Assembly: GCF_000418555.1 (NCBI RefSeq)
Contig: NZ_ATKM01000005.1
Coordinates: 620,001-684,000 of the forward strand
DNA: 64,000 bases
DNA from: Pseudomonas sp. P818
GTDB taxonomy: Bacteria; Pseudomonadota; Gammaproteobacteria; Pseudomonadales; Pseudomonadaceae
Direction of reading: 5' to 3'
Both the position numbers and the translations under genes were made by a program. The stretch's first letter is position 1. Each line of letters starts with the position of its first letter. Of this stretch, positions 1 to 14,837 are shown one piece after another. The notes under the pieces are model-generated. The model made no database searches and had not been told where the DNA came from. It saw only the letters and a program-made list of their open reading frames with translations.

Positions 1-1
1 A

Positions 2-2746
<2,745 letters not shown>

Positions 2747-2747
<1 letters not shown>

Positions 2748-4210
2748 TGCCCATGCCGCTCAATCAATTGCTGCCCGCTGCCGAAAGCGGCGTGCTGATT
2801 CGTGAACTGACCCTGGACAGTCGCAAGGTGCGTCCGGGTGATCTGTTCCTGGCCGTGCCGGGTACCCAGCAGGATGGTCGCGTGCATATCGCCGATGCCA
2901 TTGCTCGCGGTGCTGCCGCTGTCGCCTTCGAGGCCGAGGGCGCACCGGCCATGCACGCCGACAGTGCCGTGCTGGTTCCGGTCAAAGGCCTGGCCAGGCA
3001 GCTTTCGGCTATCGCCGGACGTTTTTACGGTGAACCGAGTCGTGCCCTGTATCTGGTCGGCGTTACTGGCACCAACGGCAAGACCAGTGTCAGCCAGTTG
3101 CTGGCTCAGGCACTGGATCTGCTCGGCCAGCCGTGCGGCATCGTGGGGACTTTGGGCAACGGTTTCCATGGCGCGCTGGAGCAGGGCAAGCACACCACGC
3201 CCGACCCGGTCGGTGTGCAGGCGACCCTGGCGTCTCTCAAGCAGGCCGGTGCCCGCGCCGTGGCCATGGAAGTCTCTTCCCATGGCCTGGACCAGGGCCG
3301 TGTCGCCGCGCTGGAATTCGACGTGGCGGTGTTCACCAACCTGTCGCGTGATCACCTCGACTACCACGGCAGCATGGAGGCCTATGGCGCAGCCAAGGCC
3401 AAGCTGTTCGCCTGGCCGAATCTGCGGTGCCGGGTGATCAACCTGGATGACGCCTTCGGCCGTGAGCTGGCGGCGCAGGCGCACGAGTCACGCCTGATCG
3501 GCTACAGCCTCAGCGATGCCGGCGCCTTCCTTTATTGCAGCGAAGCGCACTTCGAAGATCACGGTGTTCGCGCGCGCCTGGTCACGCCGCGTGGTGAGGG
3601 CGTGCTGCGCAGCAACCTGCTCGGTCGCTTCAACCTGAGCAATCTGCTGGCCGTGGTCGGCGCGCTGTTGGGCCTGGACTATGGCCTGGATGAAATCCTC
3701 AAGGTGCTGCCGCAGCTGCAGGGGCCGGCCGGTCGCATGCAGCGTCTGGGTGGCGGCGACAAGCCGCTGGTGGTGGTCGATTATGCGCACACCCCGGATG
3801 CCCTGGAAAAAGTGCTGGAAGCCATGCGTCCGCATGTCGAGGGGCGTCTGATGTGCCTGTTCGGCTGTGGCGGCGATCGTGATCGCGGCAAGCGCCCGCT
3901 GATGGCAGCGGTGGCCGAGCGTCTGGCCGACGTGGTGTGGGTCACCGATGACAATCCACGCACCGAAGACCCTGCGCAGATCGTTGCCGATATTCGCGCC
4001 GGCTTCGTTTCGCCGGAGCAGGTGCAGTTCATCCACGGTCGTGGCGATGCCATCGCCCGCCTGATCGCTCAGGCCGAGGCCGCCGACGTACTGGTGCTGG
4101 CTGGCAAGGGTCACGAGGATTACCAGGAGATCATGGGCGTGCGTCAGCCATTCTCCGATCTGATCGAAGCGAACAAGGCCCTGTCGGCCTGGGAGGCCGC
4201 TCATGCTTAA
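2747..4210 (+). CDS. murE: UDP-MurNAc-tripeptide synthetase (meso-DAP adding) MurE
   Basis: A Mur ligase of 487 residues that adds meso-diaminopimelate to UDP-MurNAc-L-Ala-D-Glu in the cytoplasm using ATP. The P-loop TGTNGKTS lies at residues 107-114 and the DNPR motif, which selects meso-DAP over lysine, at 402-405. A central HTTPDPV/EVSSHGL region and KGHEDYQ near the end are also family features. The start codon overlaps the ftsI stop by one base (TGATG), and the end overlaps murF by eight bases, which fits translational coupling. Confidence 0.97.
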
Positions 4211-5573
4211 GCCCTGGCTGCTCAGCGAAGTTGCTGGTGACTTGAACGCACGGGTGATCGGCGCCGATGTCGCTTTCTCTGCAGTGGGTACCGACAGCCG
4301 TACCATCGCTGCCGGGCAACTGTTCGTGGCGCTGGCCGGGCCGCGCTTCGATGGTCACGACTACCTGGCCGACGTCGCCGCCAAGGGCGCCGTTGCTGCG
4401 TTGGTCGAACGTGAAGTGGGGGGAGCGCCGCTGCCGCAGTTGCTGGTGGCAGATACCCGCATGGCGCTTGGTCAGCTGGGCGCACTGAATCGTCAAGCCT
4501 TCACCGGCCCGCTGGCTGCAGTGACCGGCTCCAGTGGCAAGACCAGCGTCAAGGAGATGCTCGCGTCCATTCTGCGCTCCGCCCTGAACGGTGCGGTGCT
4601 GGCCACGCGCGGCAACCTCAATAACGATCTTGGCGCCCCGCTGACCCTGCTGGAGCTGGCGCCCGAGCATCGCGCCGGAGTGATCGAGCTGGGCGCCAAC
4701 CATGTCGGCGAGATCGCCTACACCGTCAGCCTGACCCGGCCGCAAGTGGCGATTATCACCAATGCCGGCAACGCCCATGTCGGTGAGTTCGGTGGTCCGG
4801 AAAAGATCGTCGAGGCCAAGGGCGAGATTCTCGAAGGCTTGGCGAGCGACGGCGTGGCCGTGCTCAATCTGGATGACAAGGCCTTCCTCACCTGGCAGCG
4901 CCGTGCCGCCGGGCGTCAGGTGCTCAGCTTTGCCCTGCGCGACACCCGCGCCGATTTCCACGGCAGCGACCTGGCCCGCGACGAGCGCGGCTGCCAGGGC
5001 TTCACTCTGCGCAGCCCGCTTGGCAGCGCGCGCATTCAGCTCAATCTGCTGGGCGAGCATAACGTAGCCAATGCACTGGCTGCCTGCGCCGCGGCTCATG
5101 CCCTGGGCATGCCGTTGGTCGCCATGGTCCAGGGCCTGGAAAACCTGCAGCCGGTCAAGGGCCGTGCCGTAGCGCAGCTGGCGCCGAACGGCGTTCGGGT
5201 TATCGATGACAGTTACAACGCCAACCCCGTGTCTATGTGTGCGGCGGTGGATATACTCGCCGGCTTCTCCGGTCGCACCGTTCTGGTGCTGGGAGACATG
5301 GGCGAGCTGGGCGAGTGGGCCGAACGGGGCCATCGCGATGTTGGCCGCCATGCCGCCGGCAAGGTCGATGCGCTTTACGCCGTCGGCCCGCTGATGCGTT
5401 TTGCGGTCGAGGAGTTTGGCTCAAAAGGCCGTCACTTCGTCGATCAGGCCGAGCTGATCGAAGCGCTTCGCGCCGAACAGGCCGGCAGCACACTACTAAT
5501 CAAGGGATCACGCAGCGCAGCCATGGACAAGGTCGTGGCGGCGCTGTGTGACGTATCTGGGGAGAATCACTAA
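4203..5573 (+). CDS. murF: UDP-MurNAc-tripeptide:D-Ala-D-Ala ligase MurF
   Basis: A Mur ligase of 456 residues, the usual size. It joins D-Ala-D-Ala to UDP-MurNAc-tripeptide, giving the pentapeptide precursor. The ATP-binding loop TGSSGKTS is at residues 108-115; ELGANHVGEI and DDSYNANPVSM are conserved family stretches, and the C-terminal domain contains LGDMGELGEW. The start ATG lies inside the end of murE and the TAA directly abuts the mraY ATG, so murE, murF and mraY are almost certainly one transcript. Confidence 0.97.
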   Translation: MLKPWLLSEVAGDLNARVIGADVAFSAVGTDSRTIAAGQLFVALAGPRFDGHDYLADVAAKGAVAALVEREVGGAPLPQLLVADTRMALGQLGALNRQAFTGPLAAVTGSSGKTSVKEMLASILRSALNGAVLATRGNLNNDLGAPLTLLELAPEHRAGVIELGANHVGEIAYTVSLTRPQVAIITNAGNAHVGEFGGPEKIVEAKGEILEGLASDGVAVLNLDDKAFLTWQRRAAGRQVLSFALRDTRADFHGSDLARDERGCQGFTLRSPLGSARIQLNLLGEHNVANALAACAAAHALGMPLVAMVQGLENLQPVKGRAVAQLAPNGVRVIDDSYNANPVSMCAAVDILAGFSGRTVLVLGDMGELGEWAERGHRDVGRHAAGKVDALYAVGPLMRFAVEEFGSKGRHFVDQAELIEALRAEQAGSTLLIKGSRSAAMDKVVAALCDVSGENH

Positions 5574-6656
5574 ATGCTGCTGCTGCTGGCGGAGTACCTG
5601 CAACAGTTTCACAAGGGCTTCGCGGTCTTTCAGTACCTGACCCTGCGCGGCATCCTCGGCGTGCTCACCGCTCTGGGGCTGTCGCTGTGGCTGGGCCCCT
5701 GGATGATCCGCACCCTGCAGGTGCGTCAGATCGGCCAGGCCGTGCGCAACGATGGCCCGCAGTCGCACTTGTCGAAGAAGGGCACGCCGACCATGGGCGG
5801 CGCGCTGATCCTCACCGCCATCGCCGTCAGCACCCTGCTCTGGGCCGACCTGTCCAACCGTTACGTGTGGGTGGTGCTGGCCGTAACCCTGGCGTTCGGC
5901 GCCATCGGCTGGGTCGATGACTACCGCAAGGTGATCGAGAAGAACTCGCGCGGCCTGCCGAGCCGCTGGAAGTATTTCTGGCAGTCGGTGTTCGGCCTCG
6001 CTGCAGCCGCCTTCCTTTATATGACTGCGCAGAGTCCGGTAGAAACCACCCTGATCCTGCCGCTGCTGAAGGACGTCGCCATTCCTCTGGGTGTCGGCTT
6101 CGTGGTGCTGACCTACTTCGTCATCGTCGGCACCAGCAATGCGGTGAACCTTACCGACGGTCTCGACGGCCTGGCCATTCTGCCCACCGTAATGGTTGGC
6201 GGCGCCCTGGGCATCTTCTGCTACCTGTCGGGCAACGTGAATTTCGCCGAGTACCTGCTGATCCCTTACGTGCCGGGCTCGGGCGAGTTGATCGTGTTCT
6301 GCGCCGCACTGGTGGGTGCCGGTCTGGGCTTTCTGTGGTTCAACACCTACCCGGCGCAGGTCTTCATGGGCGACGTCGGTGCGTTGGCCCTCGGCGCCGC
6401 GCTGGGCACCATCGCCGTGATCGTCCGCCAGGAAATCGTGCTGTTCATCATGGGCGGCGTGTTCGTCATGGAAACCCTGTCGGTGATCATCCAGGTCGCC
6501 AGCTTCAAGCTGACCGGCAAGCGCGTGTTCCGCATGGCGCCGATCCACCACCATTTCGAACTCAAGGGCTGGCCCGAACCACGCGTGATCGTCCGCTTCT
6601 GGATCATCACCGTGATTCTCGTGCTGATCGGCCTGGCCACCCTGAAACTGAGGTAA
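5574..6656 (+). CDS. mraY: Phospho-MurNAc-pentapeptide translocase MraY
   Basis: An integral membrane enzyme of 360 residues with about ten hydrophobic segments. It transfers phospho-MurNAc-pentapeptide to undecaprenyl phosphate, forming lipid I. The Mg/substrate motifs are visible: GWVDDYRKV in an early cytoplasmic loop, [10 protein letters not shown] in the middle and the histidine-rich APIHHHFE near residue 322. [14 protein letters not shown], another family hallmark, lies near residue 65. It abuts murF with no gap and is followed six bases later by the murD start chosen here. Confidence 0.97.
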   Translation: MLLLLAEYLQQFHKGFAVFQYLTLRGILGVLTALGLSLWLGPWMIRTLQVRQIGQAVRNDGPQSHLSKKGTPTMGGALILTAIAVSTLLWADLSNRYVWVVLAVTLAFGAIGWVDDYRKVIEKNSRGLPSRWKYFWQSVFGLAAAAFLYMTAQSPVETTLILPLLKDVAIPLGVGFVVLTYFVIVGTSNAVNLTDGLDGLAILPTVMVGGALGIFCYLSGNVNFAEYLLIPYVPGSGELIVFCAALVGAGLGFLWFNTYPAQVFMGDVGALALGAALGTIAVIVRQEIVLFIMGGVFVMETLSVIIQVASFKLTGKRVFRMAPIHHHFELKGWPEPRVIVRFWIITVILVLIGLATLKLR

Positions 6657-6662
6657 TTGAGC

Positions 6663-8009
6663 GTGACCCTGATCGCTTCCGACCAGTTCCGCATCGTTGT
6701 CGGCCTCGGCAAGAGCGGCATGTCCCTGGTGCGCTTCCTGGCGCAGCAGGGCGTGCGCTTTGCCGTGGCCGATACGCGCGCGAACCCGCCGGAGCTGGAA
6801 ACGCTCAAGCGTGACTACCCGCAGGTGGAAGTACGCTGCGGTGAGCTGGACGTGGATTTCCTCTGCCGTGCCTCGGAGCTGTACGTGAGCCCGGGCCTTG
6901 CGGTGTCGACCCCGGCGCTGGCTGAAGCCGCCGCCCGCGGGGTCAAGCTGTCCGGCGATATCGATCTGTTCGCCCGCCACGCCAAGGCGCCCATCGTCGC
7001 CATCACCGGTTCCAACGCCAAGAGCACCGTCACCACCCTGGTGGGCGAGATGGCGGCTGCGGCCGGCAAGCGCGTCGCCGTTGGCGGTAACCTCGGCACG
7101 CCGGCGCTGGACCTGCTGGCCGACGACGTCGAGCTGTACGTCCTGGAGCTGTCCAGCTTCCAGCTGGAGACCACCGATCAGCTCAATGCCGAAGTGGCCA
7201 CCTGCCTGAACATCAGCGAAGACCACATGGATCGCTACAGCGGCCTGCCGGCCTATCACCTGGCCAAGCATCGGATCTTCCGTGGCGCGCGCCAGGTGGT
7301 GGTCAACCGCGACGATGCGCTGTCGCGTCCGCTGATTGCCGATCAGGTGACCTGCTGGGAATTCGGCCTGGGCAAACCCGACTTCAAGCGCTTCGGCTTG
7401 CTCGAAGAGAACGGCGAGAAATCCCTGGCGTTTCGCTTCGAGGCGCTGCTGCCGGTGAGCGAACTGAAGATCCGCGGTGCGCACAATCAGTCCAACGCCC
7501 TGGCGGCGTTGGCGCTCGGCCATGCCGTGGGCCTGCCGATGGAGGCCATGCTCGCCACGTTGCGTCAGTTCGCCGGGTTGCCGCACCGCTGCCAGTGGGT
7601 CGGTGAACGCGCCGGTGTGAACTACTACGACGACTCCAAGGCCACCAACGTCGGTGCCGCGCTGGCGGCCATCGAAGGCCTTGGGGCCGATATCGCCGGC
7701 AAGCTGGTGCTGATCGCCGGTGGCGACGGCAAGGGCGCCGACTTCTCCGCGCTGAAGCAGCCAGTCGCACGCTTCTGCCGTGCCGTGGTGCTGCTGGGGC
7801 GTGATGCCGAGCTGCTCGCTGCCGCCCTGGGTAATGCCGCGCCACTGGTGCGGGTGGCAACCCTGGACGAAGCGGTACAGCGCTGCAGCGAGCTGGCCGA
7901 GGCTGGCGATGCCGTGCTGCTGTCGCCGGCCTGCGCCAGCCTGGACATGTTCAAGAACTTCGAAGAGCGCGGGCGTCTGTTCGCCCAGGCCGTGGGAGGG
8001 GTCGTCTGA
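6663..8009 (+). CDS. murD: UDP-MurNAc-L-alanine:D-glutamate ligase MurD
   Basis: A Mur ligase adding D-glutamate to UDP-MurNAc-L-Ala. I chose the GTG at 6663, giving 448 residues and an N-terminus MTLIASDQF that matches the P. aeruginosa protein as I remember it; a TTG at 6657 would add two residues. Visible are the N-terminal GLGKSGMS loop that binds the UDP part, the ATP loop TGSNAKST (lysine about residue 120), ELSSFQLE, SEDHMDRY, and YDDSKATN. The stop shares one base with the ftsW start. Confidence 0.95.
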   Translation: MTLIASDQFRIVVGLGKSGMSLVRFLAQQGVRFAVADTRANPPELETLKRDYPQVEVRCGELDVDFLCRASELYVSPGLAVSTPALAEAAARGVKLSGDIDLFARHAKAPIVAITGSNAKSTVTTLVGEMAAAAGKRVAVGGNLGTPALDLLADDVELYVLELSSFQLETTDQLNAEVATCLNISEDHMDRYSGLPAYHLAKHRIFRGARQVVVNRDDALSRPLIADQVTCWEFGLGKPDFKRFGLLEENGEKSLAFRFEALLPVSELKIRGAHNQSNALAALALGHAVGLPMEAMLATLRQFAGLPHRCQWVGERAGVNYYDDSKATNVGAALAAIEGLGADIAGKLVLIAGGDGKGADFSALKQPVARFCRAVVLLGRDAELLAAALGNAAPLVRVATLDEAVQRCSELAEAGDAVLLSPACASLDMFKNFEERGRLFAQAVGGVV

Positions 8010-9226
8010 TGCTGGCCTTCCTGCATGTTCGTCCCTCACCCTTGCTGGGTCGCGGCTTCGATGTCGACTTCCCGATGCTGGCTGGCTGCCTTGGCCTGCT
8101 CGGCCTGGGGCTGGTGATGATCACCTCGGCGTCCTCGGAAGTCGCGGCTGCGCTGTCCGGTAACCCGCTCTATCACATGATTCGCCACCTGGTTTATCTG
8201 GTCATCGGTCTCGGTGCCGCCGGCATCGTGCTGATGATCCCGATGAGCTTCTGGCAGCGTTATGGCTGGATGCTCCTGCTGGCGGCGTTCGGCCTGCTGG
8301 TGTTGGTGCTGATTCCTGGCATTGGCCGCGAGGTCAACGGCGCGCGGCGCTGGATCGGCTTCGGTGCGTTCAACGTGCAGCCGTCGGAGATCGCCAAGGT
8401 GTTCGTGGTGGTCTACCTGGCCGGTTATCTGGTGCGTCGCCAGGAAGAAGTGCGCGAAAGCTGGATGGGCTTCTTCAAACCCTTCGTGGTGTTGCTGCCG
8501 ATGGCCGGCCTGTTGCTGCTGGAACCGGACTTCGGCGCCACCGTGGTGATGATGGGCTCGGCCATGGCCATGCTGTTCCTCGGTGGCGTCGGCATGCTGC
8601 GCTTCGGCCTGATGGTGGCGCTGGCGGTCGGCGCCGTGTTCGTTCTGGTGCAGACCCAGGAATATCGCCTGCAGCGTCTGATCACCTTTACCGATCCCTG
8701 GGCCGACCAGTATGGCTCGGGCTATCAGCTGACTCAGGCGCTGATCGCCTTCGGTCGCGGCGAGTGGTTCGGCGTCGGCCTGGGCAACAGCATTCAGAAA
8801 CAGTTCTACCTGCCGGAAGCGCATACCGACTTCGTCTTCTCGGTACTGGCCGAGGAGCTGGGCTTCGTCGGCGCACTGGCGACCCTGGCGCTGTTCGTCT
8901 TCGTCTGCGTGCGTGGTCTGTATATCGGCCTGTGGGCCGAGAAGGCCAAGCAGTTCTTCTCCGCCTATGTGGCCTATGGCCTGTCCTTCCTGTGGATCGG
9001 CCAGTTCCTGATCAACATCGGCGTGAACACCGGTCTGCTGCCGACCAAGGGCCTGACCTTGCCGTTCCTCAGCTACGGCGGTTCGTCGCTGGTGATCTGC
9101 TGCGTCAGCCTGGCGGTCCTGCTGCGTATCGAATGGGAACGGCGCAACGTTCTGGGCAACGAGGATATCGAGTTCAGCGAAGAGGATTTCGCCGAGCCGA
9201 ACAAGGAGGTCGCCCATGCGCGGTAA
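8009..9226 (+). CDS. ftsW: Septal peptidoglycan glycosyltransferase FtsW (SEDS)
   Basis: A polytopic protein of 405 residues with about ten membrane segments, of the SEDS family. With FtsI it polymerises lipid II at the septum. The family stretches VNGARRWI and LQPSE-like NVQPSEIAK lie at about residues 110-130, GSGYQLTQALIAFG with GLGNS near 235-260, and PEAHTDFVFSVLAEELG near 270. The C-terminal region has the conserved GLTLPFLSYGGSS. It is distinguished from RodA by its position in the dcw cluster. It overlaps murD by one base and murG by eleven. Confidence 0.97.
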   Translation: MLAFLHVRPSPLLGRGFDVDFPMLAGCLGLLGLGLVMITSASSEVAAALSGNPLYHMIRHLVYLVIGLGAAGIVLMIPMSFWQRYGWMLLLAAFGLLVLVLIPGIGREVNGARRWIGFGAFNVQPSEIAKVFVVVYLAGYLVRRQEEVRESWMGFFKPFVVLLPMAGLLLLEPDFGATVVMMGSAMAMLFLGGVGMLRFGLMVALAVGAVFVLVQTQEYRLQRLITFTDPWADQYGSGYQLTQALIAFGRGEWFGVGLGNSIQKQFYLPEAHTDFVFSVLAEELGFVGALATLALFVFVCVRGLYIGLWAEKAKQFFSAYVAYGLSFLWIGQFLINIGVNTGLLPTKGLTLPFLSYGGSSLVICCVSLAVLLRIEWERRNVLGNEDIEFSEEDFAEPNKEVAHAR

Positions 9227-10278
9227 TGTGCTGATCATGGCCGGCGGCACCGGTGGCCACGTGTTCCCCGCGCTGGCCTGCGCGCGCGAGTTCCAGACCC
9301 GCGGTTACAGCGTGCACTGGCTGGGTACGCCGCGTGGCATCGAGAACGAACTGGTGCCGCAAGCCGGTTTGCCGCTGCACCTGATCAACGTCAGCGGTCT
9401 GCGTGGCAAGAACAAGCTGTCGCTGCTCAAGGCGCCATTCCAGCTGCTGCGCTCGCTGCTGCAGGCGCGTCGTATCGTGCGCGAGTTGCAGCCGGTGTGC
9501 GTGCTGGGCATGGGCGGCTATGTCACCGGTCCGGGTGGACTGGCTGCGCGCATGGCCGGCGTGCCGCTGGTGATCCACGAGCAGAACGCCGTGGCCGGTA
9601 CCGCCAACCGCCTGCTGTCGCGTATCGCCACGCGCATCTGCGAGGCCTTCCCGAATACCTTCGGCGCATCCGACAAACGGCGCACCACCGGTAACCCGGT
9701 GCGTGAAGAGCTGTTTCTGGAAACACCGCGCGAGCCGCTGGTCGATCGCAAGCCGAAATTGCTGGTCCTCGGCGGTAGCCTGGGGGCCGAGCCACTGAAC
9801 AAATTGTTGCCGGCTGCGCTGGGGAAAATTGCCGCTGACGTCCGTCCGCAGGTGTTCCACCAGGCCGGCAAACAACATGCCGAGATCACTGCGGAGCGTT
9901 ATCGCGAAGCTGCGGTCGAAGCCGAGGTCGCGCCCTTCATCAAGGACATGGCTCGCGCCTACGGCTGGGCCGATCTGGTGGTTTGCCGCGCCGGCGCGCT
10001 GACCGTCAGCGAGCTGGCCGCCGCGGGGCTGCCGTCGTTTCTGGTGCCGCTGCCGCACGCCATCGACGACCACCAGAGCCGCAACGCCGAATACCTGGCG
10101 AAGGAGGGCGCTGCCGTCCTTCTCCCGCAACATGCCACTGACGCGGACACGCTTGCCGCGCAGCTCACCGAGGTTCTGATGCACCTGGAAAAACTCAATG
10201 TCATGGGCGCCACCGCGCGTCGCCTGGCCAAGCCCGATGCCACCCGCACGGTGGTCGACATCTGCCAGGAGGTGATGC

Positions 10279-10286
<8 letters not shown>
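9216..10286 (+). CDS. murG: UDP-GlcNAc:lipid I GlcNAc transferase MurG
   Basis: A peripheral inner-membrane GT-B glycosyltransferase of 356 residues that adds GlcNAc to lipid I to make lipid II. The N-terminal glycine loop [25 protein letters not shown] (about residue 100), the [13 protein letters not shown] stretch, [11 protein letters not shown] at the start of the C-terminal domain, and the donor-binding [15 protein letters not shown] are all present. It starts within the end of ftsW and overlaps murC by eight bases. Confidence 0.97.
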
Positions 10287-12659
<2,373 letters not shown>

Positions 12660-12662
12660 GTC

Positions 12663-13529
12663 ATGACAGTGGCTTTGCGTCACCAGGACACGTTGAGGGC
12701 TCCGCTGCGCGGCAAGCCCGTGCCGCGTGGCGCCAGCCGTCTGGTGGCCAAGGAGCCGATGCGCCTGCGTCTGCCCAAGCCGGATTTCTCCTGGGTCGGG
12801 CGCCTGCTCTGGCCGCTGCTGCTGGTTGGTCTGGGTTTCGGCGCCTACGAAGGCGCGCAGCGTCTGCTGCCCTATGCCGACCGCCCGATCGCGCGCATCA
12901 GCGTGCAGGGCGATCTGGCCTATGTCAGTCAGCAGGCGGTGCAGCGGCGGATCGCGCCGTTCATCGAGGCGAGCTTCTTCAGCGCCGATCTGCGCGGCAT
13001 GCGTGAGGAGCTCGAGCGTATGCCCTGGATCGCCCATGCCGAAGTGCGCCGGGTCTGGCCGGATCAGATCGACGTGCGCCTGGAAGAGCAACTGCCCATC
13101 GCCCGTTGGGGCGACGAGGCGCTGCTCAACAATCAGGGGCAGGCCTTTGCGCCGCAGGAACTGGACAACTACCAGCACCTGCCGCAGTTGTCCGGCCCCA
13201 AGCGGGCGCAGCCGAAGGTCATGCAGCAGTACCAGATGCTCAGCCAGTTGCTGCGGCCGATGGGCTTTACCGTAGTCGGGCTGCAGTTGCGCGAGCGCGG
13301 CAGTTGGTTTCTCTCGGCCACCGAGAACGCCAGTGGCCAGCGTATCGACATCCTGCTGGGACGCGATCACGTGGTGGAAAAAATGCGTCGGTTCGCCGCC
13401 ATCTACGAGCGGGAACTGAAAGAACAGAGCGCGAACATCGCGCGCATCGACCTGCGTTATGCCAACGGCCTGGCCGTGGCCTGGCGTGAGCCGGTGGAGC
13501 CGGCCGCGGCCGAGCAGAAAGTGAATTGA
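12663..13529 (+). CDS. ftsQ: Cell division protein FtsQ
   Basis: A bitopic divisome protein of 288 residues. A basic cytoplasmic N-terminus of about 35-40 residues is followed by one membrane segment ([18 protein letters not shown]) and a periplasmic part. [12 protein letters not shown] begins the POTRA domain and [19 protein letters not shown] is the conserved POTRA end. A longer C-terminal beta domain follows. FtsQ bridges early divisome proteins and the FtsLB pair. It follows ddlB after three bases and precedes ftsA by fifteen bases carrying GAGGAGAGG. Confidence 0.96.
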   Translation: MTVALRHQDTLRAPLRGKPVPRGASRLVAKEPMRLRLPKPDFSWVGRLLWPLLLVGLGFGAYEGAQRLLPYADRPIARISVQGDLAYVSQQAVQRRIAPFIEASFFSADLRGMREELERMPWIAHAEVRRVWPDQIDVRLEEQLPIARWGDEALLNNQGQAFAPQELDNYQHLPQLSGPKRAQPKVMQQYQMLSQLLRPMGFTVVGLQLRERGSWFLSATENASGQRIDILLGRDHVVEKMRRFAAIYERELKEQSANIARIDLRYANGLAVAWREPVEPAAAEQKVN

Positions 13530-13544
13530 GGAGAGGCAGGACTA

Positions 13545-14792
13545 ATGAGTAGCGCGCAGAGCGGCAAGATGATCGTTGGCCTGGACATCGGCACCTCCAA
13601 GGTGGTGGCGCTGGTGGGCGAGGTGACGGCCGACGGCCAGCTGGAGATCGTCGGTATCGGCACCCATCCGTCGCGCGGCCTGAAGAAGGGTGTGGTGGTC
13701 AATATCGAATCCACCGTGGCCTCGATCCAGCGCGCGGTCGAAGAAGCGCAGCTGATGGCTGGCTGCCGCATTCACTCGGCCTTCGTCGGCGTGGCCGGCA
13801 ATCACATCCGCAGCCTCAACAGCCACGGCATCGTCGCCATCCGCGACCGTGAAGTGAGCCCGGCCGATATCGAGCGCGTGCTCGACGCTGCGCAGGCCGT
13901 TGCGATTCCGGCGGATCAGCGCGTGCTGCACACCTTGGCGCAGGACTACGTGATCGACAATCAGGAAGGCGTGCGTGAGCCGCTGGGCATGTCTGGCGTG
14001 CGCCTGGAGGCCAAGGTGCACGTGGTGACCTGCGCCGTTAATGCCGCACAGAACATCGAGAAGTGCGTGCGCCGCTGCGGCCTGGAAGTCGACGACATCA
14101 TCCTCGAGCAGCTGGCCTCGGCCTACTCGGTACTGACCGAGGACGAGAAGGAGCTGGGCGTGTGCCTGGTGGACATCGGCGGTGGCACCACCGATATCGC
14201 CATCTTCACCGAAGGCGCGATTCGCCACACCGCGGTGATCCCGATCGCCGGTGATCAGGTGACCAACGACATCGCCATGGCCCTGCGTACGCCGACCCAG
14301 TACGCCGAGGAAATCAAGATCCGCTACGCCTGCGCCCTGGCCAAGCTGGCCGGTGCCGGCGAAACCATCAAGGTGCCGAGCGTCGGTGACCGTCCTCCGC
14401 GCGACCTGTCGCGTCAGTCCCTGGCTGAAGTGGTCGAGCCGCGTTACGACGAGCTGTTCACTTTGGTTCAGGCCGAGCTGCGTCGCAGTGGGTACGAAGA
14501 TCTGATTCCCGCCGGCATCGTCATGACCGGCGGCACGGCGAAGATGGAAGGCGCGGTGGAACTGGCCGAGGAAATCTTCCACATGCCGGTACGTCTCGGC
14601 GTGCCGCATAGCGTCAAGGGCATGGCTGACGTCGTGCGCAACCCGATTTATTCCACCGGTGTGGGCTTGCTGCTGTACGGGCTGCAGAAGCAGAACGATG
14701 GCATTTCCATGTCGGTGGGCAGTCCTTATCAGGACGAGAGCAAAACCCCGGTACTCGAACGCATCAAGCGTTGGGTGCAAGGCAATTTCTGA
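13545..14792 (+). CDS. ftsA: Divisome membrane anchor FtsA (actin-like ATPase)
   Basis: An actin-fold protein of 415 residues that ties FtsZ filaments to the inner membrane. GLDIGTSKVVALVGE is the phosphate-1 loop; VDIGGGTTDIAIF the phosphate-2 loop; GIVMTGGTAKMEG the adenosine motif. The C-terminal LERIKRWVQGNF is the amphipathic membrane-targeting helix. AGGAGAGG precedes the ATG. It lies between ftsQ and ftsZ, as in nearly all gammaproteobacteria. Confidence 0.98.
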   Translation: MSSAQSGKMIVGLDIGTSKVVALVGEVTADGQLEIVGIGTHPSRGLKKGVVVNIESTVASIQRAVEEAQLMAGCRIHSAFVGVAGNHIRSLNSHGIVAIRDREVSPADIERVLDAAQAVAIPADQRVLHTLAQDYVIDNQEGVREPLGMSGVRLEAKVHVVTCAVNAAQNIEKCVRRCGLEVDDIILEQLASAYSVLTEDEKELGVCLVDIGGGTTDIAIFTEGAIRHTAVIPIAGDQVTNDIAMALRTPTQYAEEIKIRYACALAKLAGAGETIKVPSVGDRPPRDLSRQSLAEVVEPRYDELFTLVQAELRRSGYEDLIPAGIVMTGGTAKMEGAVELAEEIFHMPVRLGVPHSVKGMADVVRNPIYSTGVGLLLYGLQKQNDGISMSVGSPYQDESKTPVLERIKRWVQGNF

Positions 14793-14837
14793 ATTTTGCA
14801 GTAGGCGTTACACAACTAGAAAGGAAGGAGAGGGATC

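Noticed and set aside
5508..8039. An 843-codon open frame on the minus strand opposite mraY/murD.
   Set aside because: It is a high-GC shadow: rich in His, Gln and Arg, no family features, and the opposite strand holds intact mraY and murD.
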